In this document: in pieces, positions 35,661 to 44,425 of the stretch
Layout of the letters: every line of letters begins with the position of its first letter
Position numbering within the stretch: position 1 is the stretch's first letter
NCBI RefSeq assembly: GCF_028288105.1
Contig: NZ_JAQBOI010000299.1
Coordinates: 1-56,785, forward strand
DNA length: 56,785 nt
Reading direction: 5' to 3'
DNA from: Mucilaginibacter sp.
GTDB lineage: Bacteria > Bacteroidota > Bacteroidia > Sphingobacteriales > Sphingobacteriaceae
Translations under genes and position numbers: made by a program
Notes under the pieces: model-generated
What the model was told of the DNA's origin: nothing
Database searches by the model: none
Seen by the model: only the letters and a program-made list of their open reading frames with translations

Positions 35661-36213
35661 GATAGTTCACTTTTGATAACTGATCAATTACTTTTTCAGC
35701 CAGTCGCCTTAATCTTTTCTGGGCAAGCCGGACCTGTAATATATCAACAGCGTATTCATCTGCGATCTCACGCGGGGCAAGCCCGTCTTTCAGCGCCTTG
35801 TAGACGAGACACATCACCGGATCACCCCGCATGGCCTCTGCTATTTCCTGGTCCAGTTGTTTGCTGTAGAGTTCTTCGTCAGCAGTGTTTTCCACTGCAT
35901 GATATTGGTCGGCGATGCCGTCTATCCTTTTTTCCCCTGCTGCGCCGGAGCGAAGCTCATTGATAATGATACTATTGGTCACACTTTGCAGATGATTCTG
36001 GAGATCAGGTTCTTTTTCGAGATCCCAGGCACGCTCGCCGGTATAGATCTTTTCAATCGCTGACAGCGCAATATCTTCAGCCTCCAGTCCTTTTGGTAAT
36101 CGGTACTGCTTCCATTTACAATATTGCACAACGTAAGCGGTCAGCTTTATGATGACATCGTCCCAGTCTTGCGCATCCAGAATTTTCAGCAGGCCTTCAT
36201 TCATACCGTTCAA
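35653..36213 (-). CDS. Sigma-factor-like protein, first gene of the MORC-type restriction operon
   Basis: A 186-residue protein resembling a minimal sigma-70/ECF factor. The segment LPKGLEAEDIALSAIEKIY (about 39-57) with LQNHLQSVTNSIIINEL (about 71-87) reads like region 2, and DGLAPREIADEYAVDILQVRLAQKR (split: DGLAPREIADEYAV, DILQVRLAQKR; about 144-168) like the helix-turn-helix of region 4. The 8-bp overlap with SNF2 shows it belongs to the operon. It could switch on the operon, or be a sigma-fold DNA-binding subunit. ATG at 36213 or 36204. Confidence 0.6.
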   Translation of the reverse strand: MNGMNEGLLKILDAQDWDDVIIKLTAYVVQYCKWKQYRLPKGLEAEDIALSAIEKIYTGERAWDLEKEPDLQNHLQSVTNSIIINELRSGAAGEKRIDGIADQYHAVENTADEELYSKQLDQEIAEAMRGDPVMCLVYKALKDGLAPREIADEYAVDILQVRLAQKRLRRLAEKVIDQLSKVNYHE

Positions 36214-36432
36214 TTAACCTATTCAACCATATAGCTGATGAAAGTTCGTTTTTTCCCGCGGCCACTAATTTATTTTTAATACAGGTCATTATAATTTTTT
36301 TAAGGCCGTGGCAAAAAAGGTTTTTTCGTTAGCTATACCTTTTGAAACGCTTTAAATTCCAGCAGGACAGGTGGTGAAATTACGCAAAAATCCATCATCG
36401 GAAAATAAGCAGTGATACATAATGAAATTGAA

Positions 36433-36924
36433 ATGGAAAAAGAAAGATTAAAATTCTGTATCGGAAGATACGACCACTATTACGATAGTGTAAACAACAA
36501 AAGCAATGTGCTGCTTGCGCTCGGTGTTTTCGTAACCGGTGGTTTAGTGGCCCTATATCCCTTTCTGGCCGATAAGGTAAACTGCACCCTTTGTGTTTAT
36601 CTGATGCTTGGAGCCGAGATCTGCCTTGGGCTGGCTGCGGTACTTGTCACCAAAACAGCCACAACACCCTATCTGAGATCTGGTACAGATTCGCTCCATT
36701 ACTTCGGCAGTGTAGCACAACTGAGTACCCAGCAGTTTGGCACTTTATCCGAACAGATGACGGAAGCGCAGGAAATTACCGATCTGAGGTGTCAGGTATC
36801 AGCACTGGCCAAAGGCCTGGCAATAAAATTTACCCGCCTGCGGGTGGCCAGCATTCTTATCATTATACAGTTTGCCCTTTTTATACCCTTATTAATTCTA
36901 TTGCTAATAAATCTAAAAAAGTAA
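36433..36924 (+). CDS. pycTM: Pycsar effector, two-transmembrane (PycTM-like)
   Basis: A 163-residue protein from the ATG at 36433; a GTG at 36412 gives seven more residues. The N-terminal LKFCIGRYDHYYDSVNNKSN is typical of the PycTM family. It has two transmembrane pairs: about 26-45 with 54-72 and, at the C-terminus, about 140-160 (ILIIIQFALFIPLLILLLI). In Pycsar, such effectors open or disrupt the inner membrane when cyclic UMP or CMP binds, killing the infected cell. It is 4 bp before the cyclase gene, a two-gene arrangement diagnostic for Pycsar. Confidence 0.82.
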   Translation: MEKERLKFCIGRYDHYYDSVNNKSNVLLALGVFVTGGLVALYPFLADKVNCTLCVYLMLGAEICLGLAAVLVTKTATTPYLRSGTDSLHYFGSVAQLSTQQFGTLSEQMTEAQEITDLRCQVSALAKGLAIKFTRLRVASILIIIQFALFIPLLILLLINLKK

Positions 36925-36928
36925 CATC

Positions 36929-37951
36929 ATGGACATTTACTCAAGTTATGCGGACAATATCAGGTCCGCCATCGCCAACGACCGAAAATCCGGCAACATT
37001 AACCTTTCAAACTTTTCCGGTATAGCCGGAGTGCGGAATGATTTCCAAAAAGCAGAAACGAGAACACGCCTGCTGAGCGAAACGCAGCAGGTCCGACCAC
37101 TTAGCAGTCTGCAGAATATTGTGAACGAGCTCGGCCTGCATCCTAATTTTAATCAGCAGCTTGGCCTTCATCCGGATTTCGCCCATCTCAAGAATACCGG
37201 TAACATAGAAAAGCATTATATCCATTCTATGTTTATCGATATCAAAGGTTCAACCCATCTGTTTAAACGATATGAGCCCGAAACCGTTCTGGTTATTACA
37301 AACACGATACAACGCGCGGCAATTCACACTTGCATGATCTTCGATGGTTATATCCAGCGCCTGCATGGTGACGGCATGTTTGTTTATTTTGGTGGCAAAA
37401 GTCAGGATCCGGCTGAAGCGGCTAAACGTTGTCTGACAGCGGCCAGCCTGTTTACCTACTTTGTAAAAAATGACCTGAAGGAGATTTTTACTGAACAGGG
37501 TATTGAAACCATTTTTACGCGGATCGGCATTGATTACGGTAAGACGGCAGATGTGGTTTGGGCAATGGCCGGTATGGCTGAGATCAGCGAGGTAACAACC
37601 TGCAGTCTGCATACCAGCCTGGCAGCTAAAATGCAAATGCATGCCGAAAGCAATGGTGTTGTAGTGGGAGATAACATCAAAACGCTGGTTCCGACACCAT
37701 TCTACAGCCCGGTATGCGGCCGCCCAGGCAAAGAAAACAACCGGTATATTTTCACTATTCCCGAAGAGAATTTTTACTACACGCAGCATGACTTCAACTG
37801 GCTGGGACACCTTAAAAGCCTGGACTACATTTCGACTAATCCTATGCTTGGCACCATAAACCTGAAACGCCGTGGCCAGGAGATCAACGTACTAAGATAT
37901 ACTGATAACCTCAAACCAATTGCCGTACAGAGCAAGCCTTATCTGCAGTAA
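36929..37951 (+). CDS. pycC: Pycsar pyrimidine nucleotide cyclase (PycC-like)
   Basis: A 340-residue class III cyclase. The metal-binding aspartates are D104 in MFIDIKGST and D148 in RLHGDGMFVYFG, followed by RIGIDYGK. The first about 95 residues form an unusual lead with a tandem LGLHPNF/LGLHPDF repeat (68-74 and 78-84). Pycsar cyclases make cCMP or cUMP upon phage infection and activate a partner such as the upstream PycTM. Which base is used cannot be told by eye. The stop is one base from the next ATG, so a third gene is tightly linked. The cyclase ends SKPYLQ, without a terminal Gly or Ala. Confidence 0.82.
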   Translation: MDIYSSYADNIRSAIANDRKSGNINLSNFSGIAGVRNDFQKAETRTRLLSETQQVRPLSSLQNIVNELGLHPNFNQQLGLHPDFAHLKNTGNIEKHYIHSMFIDIKGSTHLFKRYEPETVLVITNTIQRAAIHTCMIFDGYIQRLHGDGMFVYFGGKSQDPAEAAKRCLTAASLFTYFVKNDLKEIFTEQGIETIFTRIGIDYGKTADVVWAMAGMAEISEVTTCSLHTSLAAKMQMHAESNGVVVGDNIKTLVPTPFYSPVCGRPGKENNRYIFTIPEENFYYTQHDFNWLGHLKSLDYISTNPMLGTINLKRRGQEINVLRYTDNLKPIAVQSKPYLQ

Positions 37952-37952
37952 C

Positions 37953-38603
37953 ATGAATCCCAAAAAAGCCGCGACCACAGATATTGCACGGATGTCTGAT
38001 TTTTTCCCAAAACTCACACTGACCAGCAGAGAGGGTACCCCTCTCTGCTATGCCGGCGAAATTGATATCTGTGATTCGACAGGCGTTTACTGGGATACAT
38101 TTAAGATCAGCTTAAAAGCACCGGCAAATTATCCACACGGTGTACCAGTTGTTCAGGAAACCGAATCAAGGATTGAACGGATACCTGACCGGCACATATC
38201 ACCAAATGGCTTCTGTTGCGTGGCTATCGACCACGTGCTGCTACATCATGCGGCGAAGGGTTTAACGTTAACAGAGTTCGTTCAGCGGTATCTTTACCCT
38301 TACCTTGCCAATCACCTTTATTTTGAACGGGAGGGGCATTATGCAGATCAGGAGTATCTCCACGGTTTTGAAGGTGTTCAGCAGTTCTACAGAGAAACTA
38401 TGAATGCACCGGATGCTGAAACAGCAATTAAATTACTGGAGGGTGTATTGCTGAGAAAGCAGCCGTCACGAAACAGCCCCTGCTTCTGTGGTAGTTCAAA
38501 AAAATTCAAGTATTGCCATATGGCGGCTTCTGAATATTTATCAAAAATCGGTCACGGTAAATTAAAAGAGGATCTGCATTCCTTTAAAAATAAAGGGCCT
38601 TAA
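37953..38603 (+). CDS. E2-ubiquitin-conjugase-like protein with SEC-C zinc motif, linked to Pycsar
   Basis: A 216-residue protein from the ATG at 37953, one base after the cyclase stop. Residues about 30-125 read like a UBC/E2 fold: YAGEIDI and FKISLKAPANYPHGVP strands, then H81-ISPNG-F-C-C89, the pattern of the E2 active site (HPN...G-x-x-Cys), with C89 as nucleophile candidate. At 176-189 a SEC-C zinc motif, CFCGSSKKFKYCH, is clear. In CBASS, E2-like proteins attach cGAS-like enzymes to targets; a parallel action on PycC is an attractive inference. I know of no described Pycsar with such a gene. Confidence 0.65.
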   Translation: MNPKKAATTDIARMSDFFPKLTLTSREGTPLCYAGEIDICDSTGVYWDTFKISLKAPANYPHGVPVVQETESRIERIPDRHISPNGFCCVAIDHVLLHHAAKGLTLTEFVQRYLYPYLANHLYFEREGHYADQEYLHGFEGVQQFYRETMNAPDAETAIKLLEGVLLRKQPSRNSPCFCGSSKKFKYCHMAASEYLSKIGHGKLKEDLHSFKNKGP

Positions 38604-38723
38604 AGAAAGCAGATTGAAAATGCTCACACGGCAATAATATTTTAGGATTTATTTATGAAAATATGGCGTGTGAAAATATTATTTTGAATTAATCGTACCT
38701 TTAATAACCTATCCAATTATTAT

Positions 38724-41700
38724 ATGCCAATTGTAAGCTTTCCTAGTATTCGCAATCAGATATTTGCCGAACGCCGTAACTTCATCCTTCATCATTTCCA
38801 AAAAGCAGCATTTAATGTCGAAGTGACATTGGTTAGCGTCACCCCCTTTGTAATAGAATATGGTGATGACCAAGTTTTGATAACAAATAAATCTGACGAT
38901 AATTTTATTGACGACTTTGACATGGTTGTTTTAGCGGGACGAAAACCGACAAAAAAAGATTTCGAAACCAGTAATTTAAAATTATCACACTGGCTTAAGC
39001 ATCCTTTAATAATTACGGTTAGCCCCAAGGAGGTTATTGATTCATGGACGAATCGGTTCTTTTTTTTAAAAGAAGATCCCATTAATGCGGTCCCTGGTCT
39101 TCGGCCTCCTCAATTGGGCGCGTTGCATTCGATACTTGGGCATACTCAAAATGCAGATGACATCGGTATTGTCGTTATGCCCACTGGTACAGGGAAAACA
39201 GAAACCATGCTGTGTACCATGGTTTCCAATAAGTGCGAAAAGCTATTGGTTACTGTTCCATCAGATTCTCTGCGGGGACAATTAGCCGGGAAATTTCTAA
39301 CGCTGGGTTTATTAAAGGAGTTTGGCATTGTTGGCGCCGACGCTTTTAATCCTATTGTTGGTATAATTGGCAATAAAATACTTGACCCCAACCAGCTTAC
39401 AGAATTTATAGATAAAGTAAATGTGGTGGTTACCACTATGAGCATTGCAGCGGGCGGAACAAACGAAATTCAGCAATTAATGGCTGAGCGTTTTACGCAT
39501 TTATTCGTAGATGAGGCCCATCATTCTGAAGCTGGTACATGGCAGCAATTTATAAGCAGATTTGACAAGGAAAAGGTTTTTCTATTCACAGCTACTCCGT
39601 ATAGAAATGACGGAAAAAAAATAAAGGGCAAGTATATTTTTAACTTTTCTCTTAAAAAGGCTCAGGAGCAGAAGTATTATAAAAAGATCAATTTTTTACC
39701 GATTCGTGAATATGATAAAAAGAAAGCGGATGAACTTATAGCTGAAAAAGCTATTGAGCAATTGAGAAAAGATAGAGCAGATGGTTTTCCGCATATCATT
39801 ATGGCGAGGTGCATGAACAAAGAACGCGCAAATGAGGTATTCCCGTTTTACGAAAAGCATGCTGATTTAAAGCCGGTGGTTGTATACACTGGTCGACCTG
39901 GACTAATTGATTTGATTCGTGCAATCAGACGCAAGGAGCATTCTATTATTGTCTGTGTGGATATGCTTGGTGAAGGTTTTGATCTGCCAGAATTAAAGAT
40001 TGCTGCAATTCACGATGAGCGACAGAGCCTGCCAATAACATTGCAGTTCATTGGGCGTTTCACACGTACTGCATATGATTTGTTGGGCGAAGCAAGTTTT
40101 ATTACAAATTCGGCCTATCCACCAATCAAAGCAGAGCTGGACCAATTGTACGCAAAAGATGCGGATTGGAACCTGCTGTTACCCGTTCTTAGTGAAGCTG
40201 CTACTCAAAAGGAGATAAATTTTAAAGAGTTTTTATCGGGATTTGAAGATTTGGATGACTCCAATATCCCTTTTCAAAATATCAATCCTGCGCTGAGTAC
40301 AGTGATTTTTAGACATGATGGAGATACCTGGCACCCAAACAATTGGCGGGAAGGAATCAGTAATTTGAACACCTATGAGCATCAGTATAGTAGTGTTAAT
40401 TCACATGAAAATACACTGGTTATTGTACTTGGTAAAATCAGCCGGGTAGATTGGGGAGACTTTGATACTGTTCAGAATTTAGAATGGGATATGATCACCC
40501 TATTCTGGGATCTCCGCCCGGACGTAAACCGGATATTTATTAATACTTCGATCAAAGGTTTACATACAGAAAAATTAGTCCATGCTATTTTTGAAGGAAA
40601 TACAACAAAGGTTACCGGAATGGAAGTCTTTCGTATTTTCCATGAGGTTCATCGGTTATCATTGTTTAATGTAGGTGGCAGACCTGGTATAGGGCAGGAT
40701 ATAAGTTTCCGCTCATTTTACGGCAAAGGTGTGCAGGATGGTTTAGATATGCTGGAACAAGGCACTCTCATTAAAAATAACATATTTGGAGTCGGTTATA
40801 AAGATGGAGAAAAAGTTTCGCTCGGCTGTTCAGTTAAAGGGAAAATATGGTCCTATTTACGTGGCAATCTTGACGAATTGACCGACTGGTGCAGAGTAGT
40901 AGGAGATATAGTTGAAGACCCGGCAATTAATCCAAATACGGTATTAGAACACACATTACAGGTTAAAAAAATATCAGCAAGGCCACCTCAGAAAGCTGTC
41001 GCTGTAGACTGGCATCCGGAGATGTATCAGTTTACGGATAGCCGATATGAGATATACCTTAACGGAATTCGTTACTATTTATGGGAAATTGATATCGAGA
41101 CTGATGACGACCAGAATAATCCTAATCTCCTTTTTTCACTTAGTACGGAACAATTTGAAGTGCAGTTTGAGTTAGTGTTATCAGAGATTATGGTTGACGG
41201 TAAACCACAACCAACATTTAAGATTAATAAATTGGATCAAATAGATGCACGAATTGAATTTGGGTCAACCATCCAGCCGCTGGATGAGTTTTTTCAAAAA
41301 TACACACCTGTGTTTTGGTTCGCAGACGGTGCTCAATTGCTTCAAAATCAATATATCAAACCTCGTGAGCAGGCAGCATTATTCCCACTTGATCGTATTA
41401 TTAGCCAAACGTGGCCCGGTGTTGCTTTAAACAAAGAATCACAGGGGGTGACACCATATGTTCAGGACTCCATACAGTATGCTTTTATACAACAAATTCT
41501 TAATGATTATCAAATCGTATATGACGGTGACGGTAAAGGAGAAATAGCAGATATTATTGGGATTAATGATTCGGATCAGCAAATAGATGTTCACCTATTT
41601 CATTTGAAATACGCAAAAGGAGGAGGTGTAGGTAATGACATTGATAACTTTTATCAAGTTTGCGGACAAACTCAAAAATCCGTTAACTGGAAATATAAGC

Positions 41701-41972
41701 CAGGGAAAGATTTTTTTGAGCAGTTATTCAGGAAATTAGACAAAACCGAAAGCGGCGTGACATGCAGTCGTTTGATTAAAGGAACAACGGATCAACTTGA
41801 AGCACTTTTAACAGCAGCAAAATGGACTAAAAAAATGAAATTTCATATGTCAATTGTCCAACCAGGGATGGCTAAAGCCAATGTATCCAATGACATTCGG
41901 TTGCTGTTGGGAAATACTGCGCATTATCTGCATGTAGTTGCCAACATCGACTTAAAGGTTTATTCCAGCTAG
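38724..41972 (+). CDS. DEAD/DEAH-box helicase with C-terminal nuclease-like domain
   Basis: A 1082-residue SF2 protein. Motif I PTGTGKTE is at about 153-160, DEAH in FVDEAHHSE (about 261), TATPYR (about 289), and motif VI QFIGRFTRT (about 442). A long central part is unrecognised. Near the C-terminus GEIADIIGIND (about 938) and LFHLKYAKG (about 959) look like a PD-(D/E)XK core in which the usual Glu is replaced by His (HxK), followed by VCGQTQKSVNW. Such helicase-nuclease proteins are common in defence islands. It stands alone, with 120 bp upstream containing partial inverted repeats. The DNA is visibly more A/T-rich than the genes to the left. Confidence 0.78.
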   Translation: MPIVSFPSIRNQIFAERRNFILHHFQKAAFNVEVTLVSVTPFVIEYGDDQVLITNKSDDNFIDDFDMVVLAGRKPTKKDFETSNLKLSHWLKHPLIITVSPKEVIDSWTNRFFFLKEDPINAVPGLRPPQLGALHSILGHTQNADDIGIVVMPTGTGKTETMLCTMVSNKCEKLLVTVPSDSLRGQLAGKFLTLGLLKEFGIVGADAFNPIVGIIGNKILDPNQLTEFIDKVNVVVTTMSIAAGGTNEIQQLMAERFTHLFVDEAHHSEAGTWQQFISRFDKEKVFLFTATPYRNDGKKIKGKYIFNFSLKKAQEQKYYKKINFLPIREYDKKKADELIAEKAIEQLRKDRADGFPHIIMARCMNKERANEVFPFYEKHADLKPVVVYTGRPGLIDLIRAIRRKEHSIIVCVDMLGEGFDLPELKIAAIHDERQSLPITLQFIGRFTRTAYDLLGEASFITNSAYPPIKAELDQLYAKDADWNLLLPVLSEAATQKEINFKEFLSGFEDLDDSNIPFQNINPALSTVIFRHDGDTWHPNNWREGISNLNTYEHQYSSVNSHENTLVIVLGKISRVDWGDFDTVQNLEWDMITLFWDLRPDVNRIFINTSIKGLHTEKLVHAIFEGNTTKVTGMEVFRIFHEVHRLSLFNVGGRPGIGQDISFRSFYGKGVQDGLDMLEQGTLIKNNIFGVGYKDGEKVSLGCSVKGKIWSYLRGNLDELTDWCRVVGDIVEDPAINPNTVLEHTLQVKKISARPPQKAVAVDWHPEMYQFTDSRYEIYLNGIRYYLWEIDIETDDDQNNPNLLFSLSTEQFEVQFELVLSEIMVDGKPQPTFKINKLDQIDARIEFGSTIQPLDEFFQKYTPVFWFADGAQLLQNQYIKPREQAALFPLDRIISQTWPGVALNKESQGVTPYVQDSIQYAFIQQILNDYQIVYDGDGKGEIADIIGINDSDQQIDVHLFHLKYAKGGGVGNDIDNFYQVCGQTQKSVNWKYKPGKDFFEQLFRKLDKTESGVTCSRLIKGTTDQLEALLTAAKWTKKMKFHMSIVQPGMAKANVSNDIRLLLGNTAHYLHVVANIDLKVYSS

Positions 41973-42176
41973 TGATTTACAATCGACCGCTTCGCACGGT
42001 GCCAATATCTGTTAAAAAGAGTCAATGGATAGTTATTAGAGGATTCTTACCAGCATTAATAATTTATTCTTTATCAATTTGTTATTACTACATTGCTCTA
42101 TATTATATCTGAAAGTCTATAAATTATTGACATTCAGCTAATAGTCATTACGGCCTAACTCACAATTACACCAACG

Positions 42177-44408
42177 ATGGATTTAAATATTAAACAAAGA
42201 TTTGTATTAGTTGGTATTTACGCCGCCATCATTTTAAGCATTGGCTATTACTTTTGTGGCAATTGGCAATTTGTTGTGGATTCAAACAATAAATTAAACT
42301 CCGTTCTAATTGCTACCGGGCTTGCTTTAATTCTCAGCACCTATATAACAGAACCTTATTTTTCAAAACCGGTAGATGTGATTACCAGGTGGGTTGCTAT
42401 ATTCTTATTCCTTATTGGCTTTAACAGAAAAAGTGATTTGACCTTGTATAGTTATTGGATAGCTGCGTCAATTATTTTTATTGCTGTCGCTTTGTTGCTG
42501 ATTTTAATACATGGATTTAAAAAATCAGAAAAATTTCAGCGAATAAGTGTTGACATTATCTGTAAAATTTCAAGACCAGAAATTGTTTTCTCCCTTCTGT
42601 ATTTTGACATTGTAACTTCTCTTTTTCAAAATGACAAAACCGAATATCCCGTTTTAATAGGCTTTGGATTATTATTACTTATTAATAAGCCTTTTGTCTG
42701 GACAATCAAATGGGTCACCAATCTTCTGACCTATGCTTTCAGCAAAACGGATACAGGTGATTTTATAGGCCAGGCTATCGGCCATGAAAGTGAGGATTTC
42801 TACAATGTAGAAATTCCTATAGATAATCCATTTAGGCAAAAGATATTGAAGGGGAAGTTGGTCTATCTTGAAAATATTACCAATGGCGTTGCGGGTATGG
42901 TGATAAGTGAAATCATACTGTTAAATAAAAAATGGGTACAGGTTGTATCGTTAAGAGATAATGACAAAAACCTTGTCTCCTTTAATTTAAAGTCCCATAA
43001 TCCATTAGCAGGACAGAAAACTATCTATTCAAAAACTAATGCCGTCTATTTCTTAAATATTGATGAGTTGGACGATGAAGTTAAGGTCCTTATTCAGGCA
43101 AACCCTGTTCACCGCGACTTTGACAATTTAATCGGCTATATATGGAAGGGATCGACCATAAGTTTAGGCAAGTTCAGGAAGCTATTTGATGATAGATTTC
43201 TTATTGAAAAAAATATCGGTGAAGGCACAATTATTCAAACGGAAATTGCCGATCAGGAGGTGCTTTATCAAATCATAGATGCGAGAACAGATGAAGAAAC
43301 CTTAGAACATAGGGATTCAAACGGGTTTACAGTAGGAACAGCTCAAAAGCTTGGGAAATATGATTTTACGGAAAACGAGTTAAATACAGTTAAGTGGCTA
43401 CCTGAAATCTATACGCCATTATTTCTGCTCAACCCCCGGACAATTGCGTATAGCCCAAAAGAATTTATTGGCAAATTACCAAACACACATTACGGAATAC
43501 CTATAAAATCCCCCAATGAACTGGTAACCCATAATACTGCAATTTTAGGGATATTAGGTATAGGAAAGTCTTGTTTAACATTTGAATTATTACAAAAGCT
43601 AATCGAAACAACAGATGTAAAAATATTTTGTATTGATTTGACCAATCAATATGCGAGGGAGTTAAAGCGGTATATTGATCCAAATTTAATACAGGAGGAC
43701 ATTCCAGAGGCAGCCAAAGAACAATTGAGAATAAATAACCAAAGTGCGGGACAGGCTGAAAATATTTCAACATGGGGAAATGAAGCATTTTATAAAGCTA
43801 CAATTGGCACTGAAATTAATACTTTTGCCGGTTCTGCAAAAAGGGTATTAACTTTAAACCCGGATTGGCATCAAGTTTCTAAAGCAGCCAGCAGCTTTAA
43901 GATAACAAATAAAATAGATTTAACTGCTTCGGAGAAGACCCGGATTATTACTGAAAGGATATTTGCGAAAGCGCAGGGATTAGGTGAAACTATAGATGCA
44001 AGATATCTTATTGTGTTTGAAGAAGCGCATTCCTTGGTCCCTGAATGGAACTCTGTGTCAAGTGATGGCGACAAAAATGCAACAAATGGGATAGCCAAAG
44101 TGATATTACAGGGAAGAAAATTCGGACTGGGTTCAATGGTTGTTACGCAAAGAACCGCCAATATTAGTAAAAGCATACTTAACCAATGTAATACGATATT
44201 TGCGCTAAGGGTATTTGATGATACAGGAAAACAATTCTTAGAAAACTACATTGGTTCAGACTATTCTAATTTGTTACCAACATTAGAAGAAAGGCATTGT
44301 ATTGCAATTGGAAAAGCGATGAAATTAAAGCAACCTGTTATTTTGGAATTAAATGATATGAAGGATATTATACTCCCTGAACCTGATAATGTTATTGGAG
44401 CGGCATAA
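42177..44408 (+). CDS. Membrane-anchored HerA/FtsK-like ATPase (DUF87 type)
   Basis: A 743-residue protein. About five hydrophobic segments lie in the first 190 residues, for example FVLVGIYAAIILSIGYYF and YWIAASIIFIAVALLLIL. A linker domain follows, then a HerA-type motor: Walker A GILGIGKS (about 455-462) and Walker B YLIVFEEAHSLVPEW (about 606-620), then RKFGLGSMVVTQRT and NTIFALRVFD. HerA ATPases pump DNA or drive nucleases in repair and defence; membrane forms are less usual. It is 17 bp before the trypsin-like gene. A 204-bp gap separates it from the helicase. Confidence 0.78.
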   Translation: MDLNIKQRFVLVGIYAAIILSIGYYFCGNWQFVVDSNNKLNSVLIATGLALILSTYITEPYFSKPVDVITRWVAIFLFLIGFNRKSDLTLYSYWIAASIIFIAVALLLILIHGFKKSEKFQRISVDIICKISRPEIVFSLLYFDIVTSLFQNDKTEYPVLIGFGLLLLINKPFVWTIKWVTNLLTYAFSKTDTGDFIGQAIGHESEDFYNVEIPIDNPFRQKILKGKLVYLENITNGVAGMVISEIILLNKKWVQVVSLRDNDKNLVSFNLKSHNPLAGQKTIYSKTNAVYFLNIDELDDEVKVLIQANPVHRDFDNLIGYIWKGSTISLGKFRKLFDDRFLIEKNIGEGTIIQTEIADQEVLYQIIDARTDEETLEHRDSNGFTVGTAQKLGKYDFTENELNTVKWLPEIYTPLFLLNPRTIAYSPKEFIGKLPNTHYGIPIKSPNELVTHNTAILGILGIGKSCLTFELLQKLIETTDVKIFCIDLTNQYARELKRYIDPNLIQEDIPEAAKEQLRINNQSAGQAENISTWGNEAFYKATIGTEINTFAGSAKRVLTLNPDWHQVSKAASSFKITNKIDLTASEKTRIITERIFAKAQGLGETIDARYLIVFEEAHSLVPEWNSVSSDGDKNATNGIAKVILQGRKFGLGSMVVTQRTANISKSILNQCNTIFALRVFDDTGKQFLENYIGSDYSNLLPTLEERHCIAIGKAMKLKQPVILELNDMKDIILPEPDNVIGAA

Positions 44409-44425
44409 TTAAACCTTATGTATAT

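Noticed and set aside
28336..36213. DISARM or Druantia system
   Set aside because: The helicase is SNF2-type, but no PLD-like or DUF1998-like genes are present; the GHKL ATPase points to the MORC-type cluster instead.
36433..38603. CBASS operon
   Set aside because: The cyclase has class III cyclase motifs (FIDIKGST, GDG), not the CD-NTase fold, and the effector is PycTM-like.
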